Assembly: GCA_023438325.1 (NCBI GenBank)
Contig: JAEXRB010000279.1
Span: 1 to 15,566, forward strand
Origin: Pseudomonadota bacterium
GTDB taxonomy: Bacteria; Pseudomonadota; Gammaproteobacteria; Xanthomonadales; Xanthomonadaceae
Direction: 5' to 3'
Length of the DNA stretch: 15,566 nt
Made by a program: the position numbers and the translations under genes. Positions within the stretch are counted from its first letter, which is position 1. The number at the start of each line of letters is the position of its first letter. Shown here piece after piece: positions 7,866-15,566 of this stretch. The notes under the pieces were generated by a model. The model was given only the letters and a program-made list of their open reading frames with translations. It was not told the origin of the DNA and did not search any database.

Positions 7866-8483
7866 CTATTTCTTGTCTGTCGCCAGCGCATAGACCTCGG
7901 AAGATCGGCTGCGTGACGCTTCCGGCTTGCGCACCTTCACCTGACGGTATCGAGTGCGCAAGTCCCGGATGTATTCATCAAATCCCGTGCCCTGAAACAG
8001 CTTGATCAAGAAGCTGCCTCCGGGTCGCAGGTGCTGCTGCGCGAAATCGCGCGCCAATTCGGCAAGATACATCGAACGCGGCTGATCAACCGCGTCCACA
8101 CCGGACATATTGGGGGCCATATCCGAAAGCACAAGGTCCACCGGCGTGCCGGCCAGCGTGGCCTCCAACTGTGCCAGCGGCTCAGGCTCACGGAAATCAC
8201 CCAGAATGAACTCCACGCCCGCCAGCGAAGGCATGTCCAGGATGTCCAGCGCAATCACCCGGCCCGCATCGCCCAGCTCACGCCGCACCAATTGCGACCA
8301 GCCACCCGGCGCGGCGCCCAGATCCACCACCACCATGCCGGGCTTGAGCAAGCGATCACGCGCGATCAACTCCTCCAGCTTGTAGGCCGCACGCGAGCGC
8401 AAACCCTCGGCTTGGGCCTTCTTCACGAAACGATCGGAAAAATGTTCGCGCAGCCAGCGCTGACTGCTCCTGCTACGGGACAT
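7866..8483 (-). CDS. rlmE: 23S rRNA 2'-O-methyltransferase (U2552), RlmE/FtsJ
   Basis: It methylates the 2'-OH of U2552 in the A loop of 23S rRNA, a late step in 50S assembly. The 205-residue protein has the S-adenosylmethionine motif DLGAAPGGW (54-62). Its complete catalytic tetrad Lys35, Asp121, Lys161 and Glu196 corresponds to K38-D124-K164-E199 of E. coli RlmE. The frame continues open upstream for 41 more codons from 8606, but those residues do not resemble the family and overlap the divergent yhbY gene. The start at 8483 gives the normal length. No clear Shine-Dalgarno is visible. The gene is divergent from yhbY across about 70 bases and is the first gene of the rlmE-ftsH unit. In E. 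coli this pair is heat-shock controlled; I could not find a convincing sigma-32 site here. Confidence 0.95.
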   Translation of the reverse strand: MSRSRSSQRWLREHFSDRFVKKAQAEGLRSRAAYKLEELIARDRLLKPGMVVVDLGAAPGGWSQLVRRELGDAGRVIALDILDMPSLAGVEFILGDFREPEPLAQLEATLAGTPVDLVLSDMAPNMSGVDAVDQPRSMYLAELARDFAQQHLRPGGSFLIKLFQGTGFDEYIRDLRTRYRQVKVRKPEASRSRSSEVYALATDKK

Positions 8484-8552
8484 GGAAAATGCATCGGAAC
8501 CTTGGGACGCACATGTTACCCTGTGCGGCCTTGTCTCCCGATGTATTCGTTC

Positions 8553-8855
8553 ATGTCCGCGCCGCTTTCCGCCAACCAGAAACGCTACCTGCGCGGCATC
8601 GCGCATCCACTCAAGCCCGTGATCCTGATGGGCGCGAAGGGGCTGACCGAATCACTGCTGGCCGAACTGGACCTGGCTCTGGAGCAGCACGAACTGGTGA
8701 AAGTTCGCATCAGCGCCGAAGATCGCGATGCCCGCGACGCGGTCGTGGCCACGCTGGCCGAACGCTCGGGCGCTCACCTCGTGCAGCGCATCGGCAACGT
8801 CGCCAGCCTGTACCGCCGCAACGCGGAAGCACCGCAGATTCCCTTGCCGCGCTGA
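8553..8855 (+). CDS. yhbY: CRM-domain ribosome assembly RNA-binding protein YhbY
   Basis: This is a small CRM-domain protein that binds RNA and associates with 50S ribosomal precursors in E. coli. The 100 residues align end to end with E. coli YhbY (97 residues). They share the start (NQKRYLRGIAHPLKPVILMG), the conserved GxxG loop (GAKG, 27-30), the HELVKVRI strand and the end motif IPLPR. An alternative in-frame ATG at 8541 would add MYSF; neither start has a good Shine-Dalgarno. I chose 8553 because it fits the family length. The gene is divergent from rlmE, whereas in E. coli yhbY itself is divergent from the same rlmE-ftsH block, so this arrangement is conserved. An Mth938-family gene follows after 10 bases. 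Confidence 0.93.
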   Translation: MSAPLSANQKRYLRGIAHPLKPVILMGAKGLTESLLAELDLALEQHELVKVRISAEDRDARDAVVATLAERSGAHLVQRIGNVASLYRRNAEAPQIPLPR

Positions 8856-8865
8856 ATCGCCGCCG

Positions 8866-9234
8866 ATGCACCTGGTTCAGGAACTGAGCGAAGGGCACCA
8901 CTTGGTGCGCCATGTCGGCACCGACGGCATTCACGTGGGCGACCGCGTGTTTTCGCAAAGCTTCCTGCTGTCGCCAGACCGCTGCATCGAAGGTTTCCCA
9001 GCGCACGACATGGCCGGCTTTGATACCGCTGCCGTGGCGGCGGTGCTGGCACTCGAGCCCGCCCTGGTGCTGATCGGGACGGGCATGCGTCAGCATCTGG
9101 CACCGCCTGCAGTGATGGGCGCGTTCCTCAAACACGGCATTGGCGTGGAAGCCATGGACAGCGCGGCGGCGGCACGCACCTTCAATCTGCTTGCCGGTGA
9201 AGGGCGGCGTGTGGTGGCAGCTTTCCTGCTGTAA
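8866..9234 (+). CDS. Mth938/DUF498 family protein
   Basis: The 122-residue protein belongs to the Mth938-like (DUF498) fold, the family that includes the mitochondrial complex I assembly factor NDUFAF3. The typical features are an N-terminal hairpin region (DGIHVGDRVFSQSFLLSP, 20-37), a buried LVLIGTG strand-turn (68-73), and a C-terminal GIGVEAMDSAAAARTFNLL helix (91-109) followed by RRVVAAFLL. There is no signal peptide or membrane segment, so it is cytosolic. No catalytic activity is established for bacterial members, and I propose none. It follows yhbY after 10 bases, without a clear ribosome site, and is probably cotranscribed and translationally coupled. A strong bidirectional terminator lies 24 bases after its stop. 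Confidence 0.85.
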   Translation: MHLVQELSEGHHLVRHVGTDGIHVGDRVFSQSFLLSPDRCIEGFPAHDMAGFDTAAVAAVLALEPALVLIGTGMRQHLAPPAVMGAFLKHGIGVEAMDSAAAARTFNLLAGEGRRVVAAFLL

Positions 9235-9257
9235 CACCTCATCGAGTACGCAGACAT

Positions 9258-9286
9258 GAAAAAGCCCGGCATGGCCGGGCTTTTTC
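9258..9286. terminator. Bidirectional rho-independent terminator between the Mth938-family gene and ppiD
   Basis: A 7-bp GC stem (GCCCGGC with GCCGGGC, loop ATG) is flanked by five A residues on the left and five T residues on the right. It can therefore stop transcripts from either side. It separates the yhbY operon on the plus strand from ppiD on the minus strand. Confidence 0.9.
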
Positions 9287-9310
9287 ATTGTCACTGACAA
9301 CGCTGCCGGA

Positions 9311-11221
9311 TCACATGCGTGATTCGGCCACGTCGATCTTGGTCTCGCGGCGCAGCGCCTTGACGAGTTCGGCAGCCTCGATGGAAGCCACCCCTTGGGC
9401 CAATTGCGTGCGCAGCATGTCGCGCTGGCTGGCGTCAATCTTGCTCAGGTCAGCCGCCTGAATAGCCGTCAACGCGATCACCGCATTCGAACCACCCACC
9501 AGATGCGCGCTGCCAATGCTGGCGCCACCTTCGGCCGGATGCGGCAGTGCAAACGCCGCCCGGGCGATGGCCGGATCGACCGTCGCTCCTGCACGTCCCA
9601 CGTTCTCGGCATTGCGCACTTCCAACTCGTTTTCCTGCGCATAGGCCTTGAGCGAATCGAGCGAATCGATGGCAGCCAGTGCCTTCTCCAGCGCCGCCTT
9701 GCCCAGCTCAGCCTGACGTTCGGCACGAACCGAAGCCGTGACCTGAGCGCGCACTTCGTCCAGCGGACGGGTTGCGGCCGGAACGTGTTCGCTCACACGC
9801 AGAGCAATGCCGTGGCCGGGGGAAATTTCGATCAGATCGCTGACCAGCCCTTCCACCAATACGCTGTCGGAGAACAGCGTGCGCTGCACATCGGGATTGG
9901 AGAACACGCCCGGCCCGCCGGAACGCGGGAACGGACCTGCGCGCTGGACCGTCAAGCCCAGCTCGGATGCTGCATTGTCCAGCGTGCTCGGATCGCGGTA
10001 GATGGCGTCGATCAGACGGCCAGCCGCATCGCTGTAAGCGCGCTCGCGCTCGCTTTCCAGATATTCCTTCTCAAGCTCGACACGCGCATCTTCGAAACTC
10101 TTGCCACTCTCTTCCTTGATCTCGCGCAGCAAGATCACATGCCAGCCGTCACTGCCCTTGACGGGATCACTGACACCCTGCGCCATGGAAAAAAGTGCAT
10201 CCTCGAACGCGGCATCGGTGACGCCCTTTTCGATCCAGCCCAGATCGCCACCGGTGCCCTTGGAGCCGGGGTCTTCGGAATATTCACGTGCCAACTCGGC
10301 GAAATCCGCGCCGTCCATACGTGCCTTGGCGACAATATCCGCAGCACGCGACTGGGCGGCCTGAACAGCCTGCGCATCGGCATTGGCTGGCGTCTGGATC
10401 AGAATATGCGAAGCCAGTCGTTGCTCGGGATCGACATAACGCGCCTTGCTTTCCTCGTAACGCTCCCGCAACGTGGCTTCATCCACGGTTTCAGCCACTT
10501 GCAGCCTGGACGCGTCCAGCTCGACATATTCGACCGAAACGGTTTCCTGACTCTGGTAAAGCGACGGATTGGCTTCGTAGTAGGCCACGATGGCATCTTC
10601 GTCAATATCACCGACAGCATCTTCGCTGGGCGCAGGCACAACCACATAATCGAAGGTACGGGTCTGATCCCGCAATGCCAGATATGCGTCGACATATGCA
10701 TCGGTGACGATGCCACTGGCATTGACCCCCATCGGCAGGGCGCGGGTCACCAGATCCCTGGCCATGCGGGATTCGAATGTGCGTGGATTCATGTTCGCGC
10801 CGCTGAGCACCTGTCGGTACTGCTCCGGACTGAAGCGACCATCAACATGAAAGACATCGATTGCGGCGATTTCCTTCTGCAAGGTCGCCGGCGACACCAC
10901 CAGCCCATGCTTTTCAGCAGCCTGGCGCAATACTTCTTCGTCAATCAGGCTTTCAAGCACCTGGCGTTTGACGATGGGCGTGTCGAATTCGCGCGCGTCG
11001 TAGCGCTCGCCCAACATCTGTCGCATGCGGTTGCGGTACTCCTCGAAACGCTGGCGGAACTGGTCCTGGCTGATCTCGACCGTATCGACCTTGGCGACGT
11101 AGGTTGGAACCTGCTGCTGGAAGTAGTTCTCGACCCCGAAGAAGGCAAAGGGTACGGCAAGAACGATCAAGATCAGGACAGCCACCCAGCCGGTGGTCTT
11201 TTCACGGAGTGTCTGCAACAT
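9311..11221 (-). CDS. ppiD: Membrane-anchored periplasmic folding chaperone PpiD
   Basis: PpiD is a SurA-like chaperone held in the inner membrane near the Sec exit, where it assists newly exported proteins. The 636-residue protein has a short cytoplasmic start (MLQTLREKTTGW), one membrane segment (about 12-30), a SurA-N-like helical region (about 36-175, including VKRQVLESLIDEEVL), one parvulin domain (about 268-369, with ASHILI, FAELAREYSED, GGDLGWI and GWHVI) and a helical C-terminal part. The length is close to that of E. coli PpiD (623). The parvulin domain keeps the classical sequence pattern, but E. coli PpiD is nearly inactive as a prolyl isomerase, so enzyme activity is not assured. 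The start at 11221 has only a weak GAAG upstream. The gene lies downstream of hupB and the tRNAs, in the same order as the E. coli hupB-ppiD pair, but the tRNA terminator isolates it. Confidence 0.94.
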   Translation of the reverse strand: MLQTLREKTTGWVAVLILIVLAVPFAFFGVENYFQQQVPTYVAKVDTVEISQDQFRQRFEEYRNRMRQMLGERYDAREFDTPIVKRQVLESLIDEEVLRQAAEKHGLVVSPATLQKEIAAIDVFHVDGRFSPEQYRQVLSGANMNPRTFESRMARDLVTRALPMGVNASGIVTDAYVDAYLALRDQTRTFDYVVVPAPSEDAVGDIDEDAIVAYYEANPSLYQSQETVSVEYVELDASRLQVAETVDEATLRERYEESKARYVDPEQRLASHILIQTPANADAQAVQAAQSRAADIVAKARMDGADFAELAREYSEDPGSKGTGGDLGWIEKGVTDAAFEDALFSMAQGVSDPVKGSDGWHVILLREIKEESGKSFEDARVELEKEYLESERERAYSDAAGRLIDAIYRDPSTLDNAASELGLTVQRAGPFPRSGGPGVFSNPDVQRTLFSDSVLVEGLVSDLIEISPGHGIALRVSEHVPAATRPLDEVRAQVTASVRAERQAELGKAALEKALAAIDSLDSLKAYAQENELEVRNAENVGRAGATVDPAIARAAFALPHPAEGGASIGSAHLVGGSNAVIALTAIQAADLSKIDASQRDMLRTQLAQGVASIEAAELVKALRRETKIDVAESRM

Positions 11222-11286
11222 CGGACGGAATCTTCACTAGCTTGGAGAAGGACAACACGCCTTATTACCGGCGTGATCGAACCGAC

Positions 11287-11322
11287 AAAAAAAACGAGGG
11301 CGCCTGAAACCAGGCGCCCTCG
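11287..11322 (-). terminator. Rho-independent terminator after tRNA-Asp
   Basis: A perfect 12-bp stem (11295-11306 with 11311-11322, loop of four bases) is followed on the minus strand by eight T residues. It lies 6 bases beyond the CCA end of tRNA-Asp. It should end the hupB-tRNA transcript and separate it from ppiD. Confidence 0.93.
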
Positions 11323-11328
11323 GCATAG

Positions 11329-11405
11329 TGGCGGAGTGGACGGGACTCGAACCCGCGACCCCCGGCGTGACAGGCCGGTATTCTAACCGACTGAACTACC
11401 ACTCC
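11329..11405 (-). tRNA. tRNA-Asp (anticodon GTC)
   Basis: This is a 77-base cloverleaf including the encoded CCA. The acceptor GGAGTGG pairs with CCACTCC, with discriminator G. The D arm is GTTC/GAAT with a nine-base loop. The anticodon stem CCGGC/GCCGG carries the loop CTGTCAC, giving anticodon GTC. The T arm GCGGG/CCCGT holds TTCGAGT. It closely resembles E. coli tRNA-Asp. It follows tRNA-Val after 24 bases. Confidence 0.97.
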
Positions 11406-11429
11406 GCGCTTTGACGCTGCATGGTGCTT

Positions 11430-11504
11430 TGGTGGGTGCTGAGGGTTTCGAACCCCCGACCCTCGCCTTGTAAGGGCGACGCTCTACCGCTGAGCTAAGC
11501 ACCC
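11430..11504 (-). tRNA. tRNA-Val (anticodon TAC)
   Basis: This is a 75-base cloverleaf including the encoded CCA. The acceptor GGGTGCT pairs with AGCACCC, with discriminator A. The D arm is GCTC/GAGC and the anticodon stem TCGCC/GGCGA carries the loop CTTACAA, giving anticodon TAC. The T arm GGGGG/CCCTC holds TTCGAAA and includes one G-T pair. Its 5' end lies only 11 bases after the hupB stop, leaving no room for a separate promoter outside hupB. Confidence 0.97.
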
Positions 11505-11515
11505 TGCGAATGCGA

Positions 11516-11788
11516 TCAGTTTACAGCATCCTTCAGAGCTTTGCCAGCCTTAAATGAAGGAATTTTCGATGCCTTGATCTTGATGGTCTCGCCGGTGCGC
11601 GGATTGCGGCCCGTGCGAGCAGCGCGCTTGCGCACTTCGAAGGTACCAAAGCCCACCAAGGAAACGCTGTCACCCTTCTTGAGGGCCTTCTTGATGACTT
11701 CGACCACCGCGTCCACAGCATTGCCAGCGTCGGTCTTGGACAGTTCCGCGCTCGCGGCTACTGCGGTAATGAAATCTGCCTTGTTCAT
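11516..11788 (-). CDS. hupB: DNA-binding protein HU-beta
   Basis: This small histone-like protein bends and compacts DNA without sequence specificity and works as a dimer. The 90 residues are full family length: the helical dimerisation part (MNKADFITAVA... to about 40), the VGFGTF turn (45-50) and the DNA-clasping arm with RNPRTGETI (61-69), where the conserved proline intercalates into DNA. The frame is open upstream to 11992, but those residues are not HU-like. ATG 11788 gives the standard MNKADF start with GGAG 11 bases upstream. It sits between lon and ppiD as in E. coli. Here two tRNA genes are inserted directly behind it, apparently in the same transcript. A leader of about 130 bases with competing hairpins precedes it. 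Confidence 0.97.
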   Translation of the reverse strand: MNKADFITAVAASAELSKTDAGNAVDAVVEVIKKALKKGDSVSLVGFGTFEVRKRAARTGRNPRTGETIKIKASKIPSFKAGKALKDAVN

Positions 11789-11808
11789 GTGATGTGTCAC
11801 TCCAGGTT

Positions 11809-11914
11809 GCGAGTTCAGTTCTCGCCGTTGTGTTCGTCGGGCGACGTGCCGCCTCATCAGTCGGGACGCGGCGACCGGCCGGTTCCACCAGAACCGTGCA
11901 TCCTGCACCGGTTC
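11809..11914 (-). promoter_or_regulatory. Structured 5' leader of hupB
   Basis: Within the predicted leader, bases 11891-11900 (gaaccgtgca) pair with 11904-11914, a 10-bp stem with one bulged base. The same gaacc at 11891-11895 can instead pair with ggttc at 11881-11885 across a 5-base loop. A third small hairpin (gcgag/ctcgc, 11809-11825) lies just ahead of the ribosome site. The pairings are visible in the sequence; a regulatory role is inference. Confidence 0.35.
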
Positions 11915-11926
11915 GCGGGTGGCGAT

Positions 11927-11955
11927 TTTATACCAGTGCAAAACACCCCACGCAA
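11927..11955 (-). promoter_or_regulatory. Probable sigma-70 promoter of hupB (extended -10)
   Basis: On the minus strand, TATAAA (11932-11927) is preceded by TGG, giving an extended -10. TTGCGT (11955-11950) stands exactly 17 bases upstream as a weak -35. Transcription should start near 11920, giving a leader of about 130 bases. It lies about 95 bases beyond the lon stop, so hupB can be transcribed independently of lon. Confidence 0.55.
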
Positions 11956-12050
11956 CACGAAAATTCCATATTTGATGCGGTTTGCAGGGCAATCACGACA
12001 ACTTCCACAAGGACGCGTGCAAGTCAACCGGAAAGATCATGCCCGACACG

Positions 12051-14492
<2,442 letters not shown>

Positions 14493-14498
14493 CACGAA

Positions 14499-14504
14499 CT
14501 CTCC
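14499..14504 (-). promoter_or_regulatory. Ribosome binding site fixing the lon start
   Basis: GGAGAG lies six bases before ATG 14492 and supports this start. The ATG at 14516, in frame eight codons upstream, has no such site. Confidence 0.7.
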
Positions 14505-14539
14505 ATGTCGCATGAGCACTCGGCACGAGCGTCGACTCA

Positions 14540-14567
14540 AAGTGGGGACGATACCATCGCGTACAAG
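14540..14567 (-). promoter_or_regulatory. Sigma-32-like (heat-shock) promoter of lon
   Basis: On the minus strand CTTGTA (14567-14562) and CCCCACTT (14547-14540) are separated by 14 bases. The heat-shock consensus is CTTGAA with CCCCATNT at a spacing of about 13-15. There is one mismatch in the -35 element and one in the -10. It lies directly after the upstream gene's terminator, 47 bases before the lon start. lon is a known sigma-32 target in enterics. Confidence 0.55.
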
Positions 14568-14570
14568 CCC

Positions 14571-14598
14571 AAAAAGAACGGCCCCGTTGCCGGGGCCG
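14571..14598 (-). terminator. Rho-independent terminator after the outer-membrane protein gene
   Basis: An 8-bp GC stem (14579-14586 with 14591-14598, loop of four bases) is followed on the minus strand by TTCTTTTT. It lies 57 bases beyond the stop of the gene ending at 14656 and just ahead of the lon promoter. A short A run on the other flank gives it a nearly symmetrical form. Confidence 0.85.
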
Positions 14599-14655
14599 AA
14601 AAATGTGCCTGTGAATGAAGAAAGAAGCGTTGCAAGTGCGCGGCCGGAGCCGGCA

Positions 14656-15566
14656 TCAGAAGGGCACGATCCAGAGCGCCTCGAACTCGGCGACCGCACC
14701 ACGGGAATAGGTCCGCGACGAAAAAACCGGCCATGGACCCAGAAAAGCCATCGAAGATGCATAGCTCGCCGTGAACGCCATCTCTCCCCAACCGTTCAGG
14801 CCACGGCGGTAGCCAAGGGAGACATTGGTATCAGCGTATTCGGATTCGAGCGCACGACGATAAAGATCGAACGTGGCTTCGGGCTGCTGGCGGGTGGTGT
14901 AACGCAGCACCCACTGCCCCTGCCATTGATCGGTGATGCGGCCTTCTGCCGAATAGACGGTCAGGTCGCGCCATGTAAACGCCGGCGCGGTGCCATCCGC
15001 CATCAGCGAAAGCAGCCGCTGCGGCAGCATGTCGCTGGTGAACGGCGTGATGTCGCCGAAATAGATACGCTCCAGGCCGAGCGCGAACGACGCACTGCTG
15101 CTGGAGTGCCACTCCAACTGCACGCCCATGCGTGCAGGCAGGTCGAAGTCACCTGGCTCGGCGTAAATGCCGTGCAGTGACTCGAAGGCATCCATGTCCA
15201 GCTTGGACTGGGCGGACCAATACCATGCGAACCGATCGCCGACCGGCAAGCGGTAATCCATGCGCACGCCTTGCCCCGTCGCCGTCTCGCCCGGGCGCAG
15301 GTACTCGCCTTGCATACCGGGGACAACGGCCTGCCGCCCCGCCGGCACGAGGCCGAATCCCGGTGTGGCGAACTGCTGCTGCGCCATCAGCGCCGCAACG
15401 CTGAAACGTCCATGCGCACCGGCATCCTGCTGATAGGTGGTGCCGAAGAATTGGCTTTCCAGTGGTGAAAACCGGGCTTGGAAATCAGGTGCATCGACGG
15501 ATGCCGCGCGCCGTGTCGCACCGGCCCCACCATCGAAGGACAGGATCAGACTGCGTTGGACTGCAT
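14656..15566 (-). CDS. Outer-membrane beta-barrel protein, possibly FadL-like (5' partial)
   Basis: The frame stays open to the right edge, so only the C-terminal 302 residues are visible. They alternate polar and aromatic or hydrophobic residues in short strands separated by glycine-, proline- and aspartate-rich turns, such as GVRMDYRLPVGDRFAWYWSA and ARMGVQLEWHS. The protein ends in Phe after ALWIVP, the classical terminal signal of outer-membrane barrels. The order of a WRD segment, VYSAEGRITDQWQGQWVLRY, then a proline-containing loop and VSLGYRRG, recalls the last strands of FadL-type channels, which carry long-chain fatty acids and other hydrophobic compounds. That family call is by eye and tentative; a generic porin-like protein is possible. 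Met at 15387 lies inside the barrel sequence and is not the start. A terminator follows, separating the gene from lon. Confidence 0.6.
   Translation of the reverse strand, partial: AVQRSLILSFDGGAGATRRAASVDAPDFQARFSPLESQFFGTTYQQDAGAHGRFSVAALMAQQQFATPGFGLVPAGRQAVVPGMQGEYLRPGETATGQGVRMDYRLPVGDRFAWYWSAQSKLDMDAFESLHGIYAEPGDFDLPARMGVQLEWHSSSSASFALGLERIYFGDITPFTSDMLPQRLLSLMADGTAPAFTWRDLTVYSAEGRITDQWQGQWVLRYTTRQQPEATFDLYRRALESEYADTNVSLGYRRGLNGWGEMAFTASYASSMAFLGPWPVFSSRTYSRGAVAEFEALWIVPF

Noticed and set aside
5226..7916. An 896-codon open frame on the plus strand, antisense to folP and ftsH
   Set aside because: It is codon-aligned with folP and ftsH, so its stop codons would fall where those genes use TTA, CTA or TCA, which are rare in this high-GC genome. 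Its product is rich in His, Arg, Gln and Gly without domains, and both sense genes are complete.
8484..8552. Divergent promoters between rlmE and yhbY
   Set aside because: Promoters must lie in or near these 69 bases, but I found no pair of -35 and -10 elements with acceptable match and spacing on either strand.
8484..8606. A 41-residue N-terminal extension of RlmE
   Set aside because: It overlaps the divergent yhbY start and does not resemble RlmE; the start at 8483 gives normal family length and places the catalytic tetrad three residues earlier than in E. coli.
11222..11286. A ppiD promoter or second terminator (6-bp hairpin at 11256-11275; TAATAA near 11262)
   Set aside because: The -10 match is poor, no good -35 stands at proper spacing and the hairpin lacks a T run, so neither can be supported.
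9395..11386. A 663-codon plus-strand frame antisense to ppiD, running into tRNA-Asp
   Set aside because: It is codon-aligned antisense to ppiD for the same reason, and it ends inside a tRNA gene. There is no plausible ribosome site or family resemblance.
11329..11504. tRNA genes as a phage or island attachment site
   Set aside because: No integrase, direct repeat of a tRNA 3' end or foreign-looking segment lies nearby; both tRNAs are intact and flanked by core genes.
11789..11992. A 68-residue N-terminal extension of HU
   Set aside because: The segment holds the predicted promoter and leader, and the standard MNKADF start lies at 11788.
14493..14762. A 90-residue N-terminal extension of Lon
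   Set aside because: The added residues are not Lon-like, the segment crosses a terminator and the likely promoter, and ATG 14492 has a good ribosome site.

Overview
The window reads as an ordinary stretch of core chromosome from a high-GC gammaproteobacterium, most likely Lysobacterales (Xanthomonadales; Lysobacteraceae or Rhodanobacteraceae). Three things point there: a TyrA-type prephenate dehydrogenase with a C-terminal ACT domain, a membrane Ser/Thr kinase with a TPR tail, and the conserved blocks folP/ftsH/rlmE/yhbY and lon/hupB/tRNA-Val/tRNA-Asp/ppiD. I see no mobile element, phage gene, CRISPR array or defence locus. Every gene of substance belongs to a recognisable family except the partial outer-membrane barrel at the right edge, which I can place only tentatively.

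Layout. (1) 1-4351, plus strand: a probable operon of Ser/Thr kinase-TPR (5' end outside the window), prephenate dehydrogenase and DNA polymerase IV. Both internal junctions are ATGA overlaps. (2) 4348-8483, minus strand: rlmE, ftsH, a hairpin terminator, folP, then a CinA-C/PncC-type deamidase. The deamidase ends tail-to-tail with dinB, the two stop codons overlapping. (3) 8553-9234, plus strand, divergent from rlmE: yhbY and an Mth938-family gene, followed by a bidirectional terminator. (4) 9311-11221, minus strand: the membrane chaperone PpiD. (5) 11287-11955, minus strand: a promoter with an extended -10, a leader of about 130 nt, hupB, then tRNA-Val(TAC) and tRNA-Asp(GTC) 11 nt after the hupB stop, then a strong terminator. 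(6) 12051-14567, minus strand: lon, with a heat-shock (sigma-32)-like promoter. (7) 14571-15566, minus strand: a terminator and the C-terminal 302 residues of an outer-membrane beta-barrel protein, possibly FadL-like, running off the right edge.

Functionally, much of the window is protein quality control (FtsH, Lon, PpiD), plus ribosome maturation (RlmE, YhbY), nucleoid structure (HU), folate and tyrosine synthesis, NAD salvage and translesion synthesis. No intergenic gap exceeds 300 bases; the longest, 11789-12050, holds the hupB promoter and leader. The points most worth a second look are the hupB-tRNA mixed transcription unit, the mutually exclusive hairpins in the hupB leader, the sigma-32-like lon promoter, an outer-membrane protein gene where clpX is usually found next to lon, and the translationally coupled kinase-tyrA-dinB unit.
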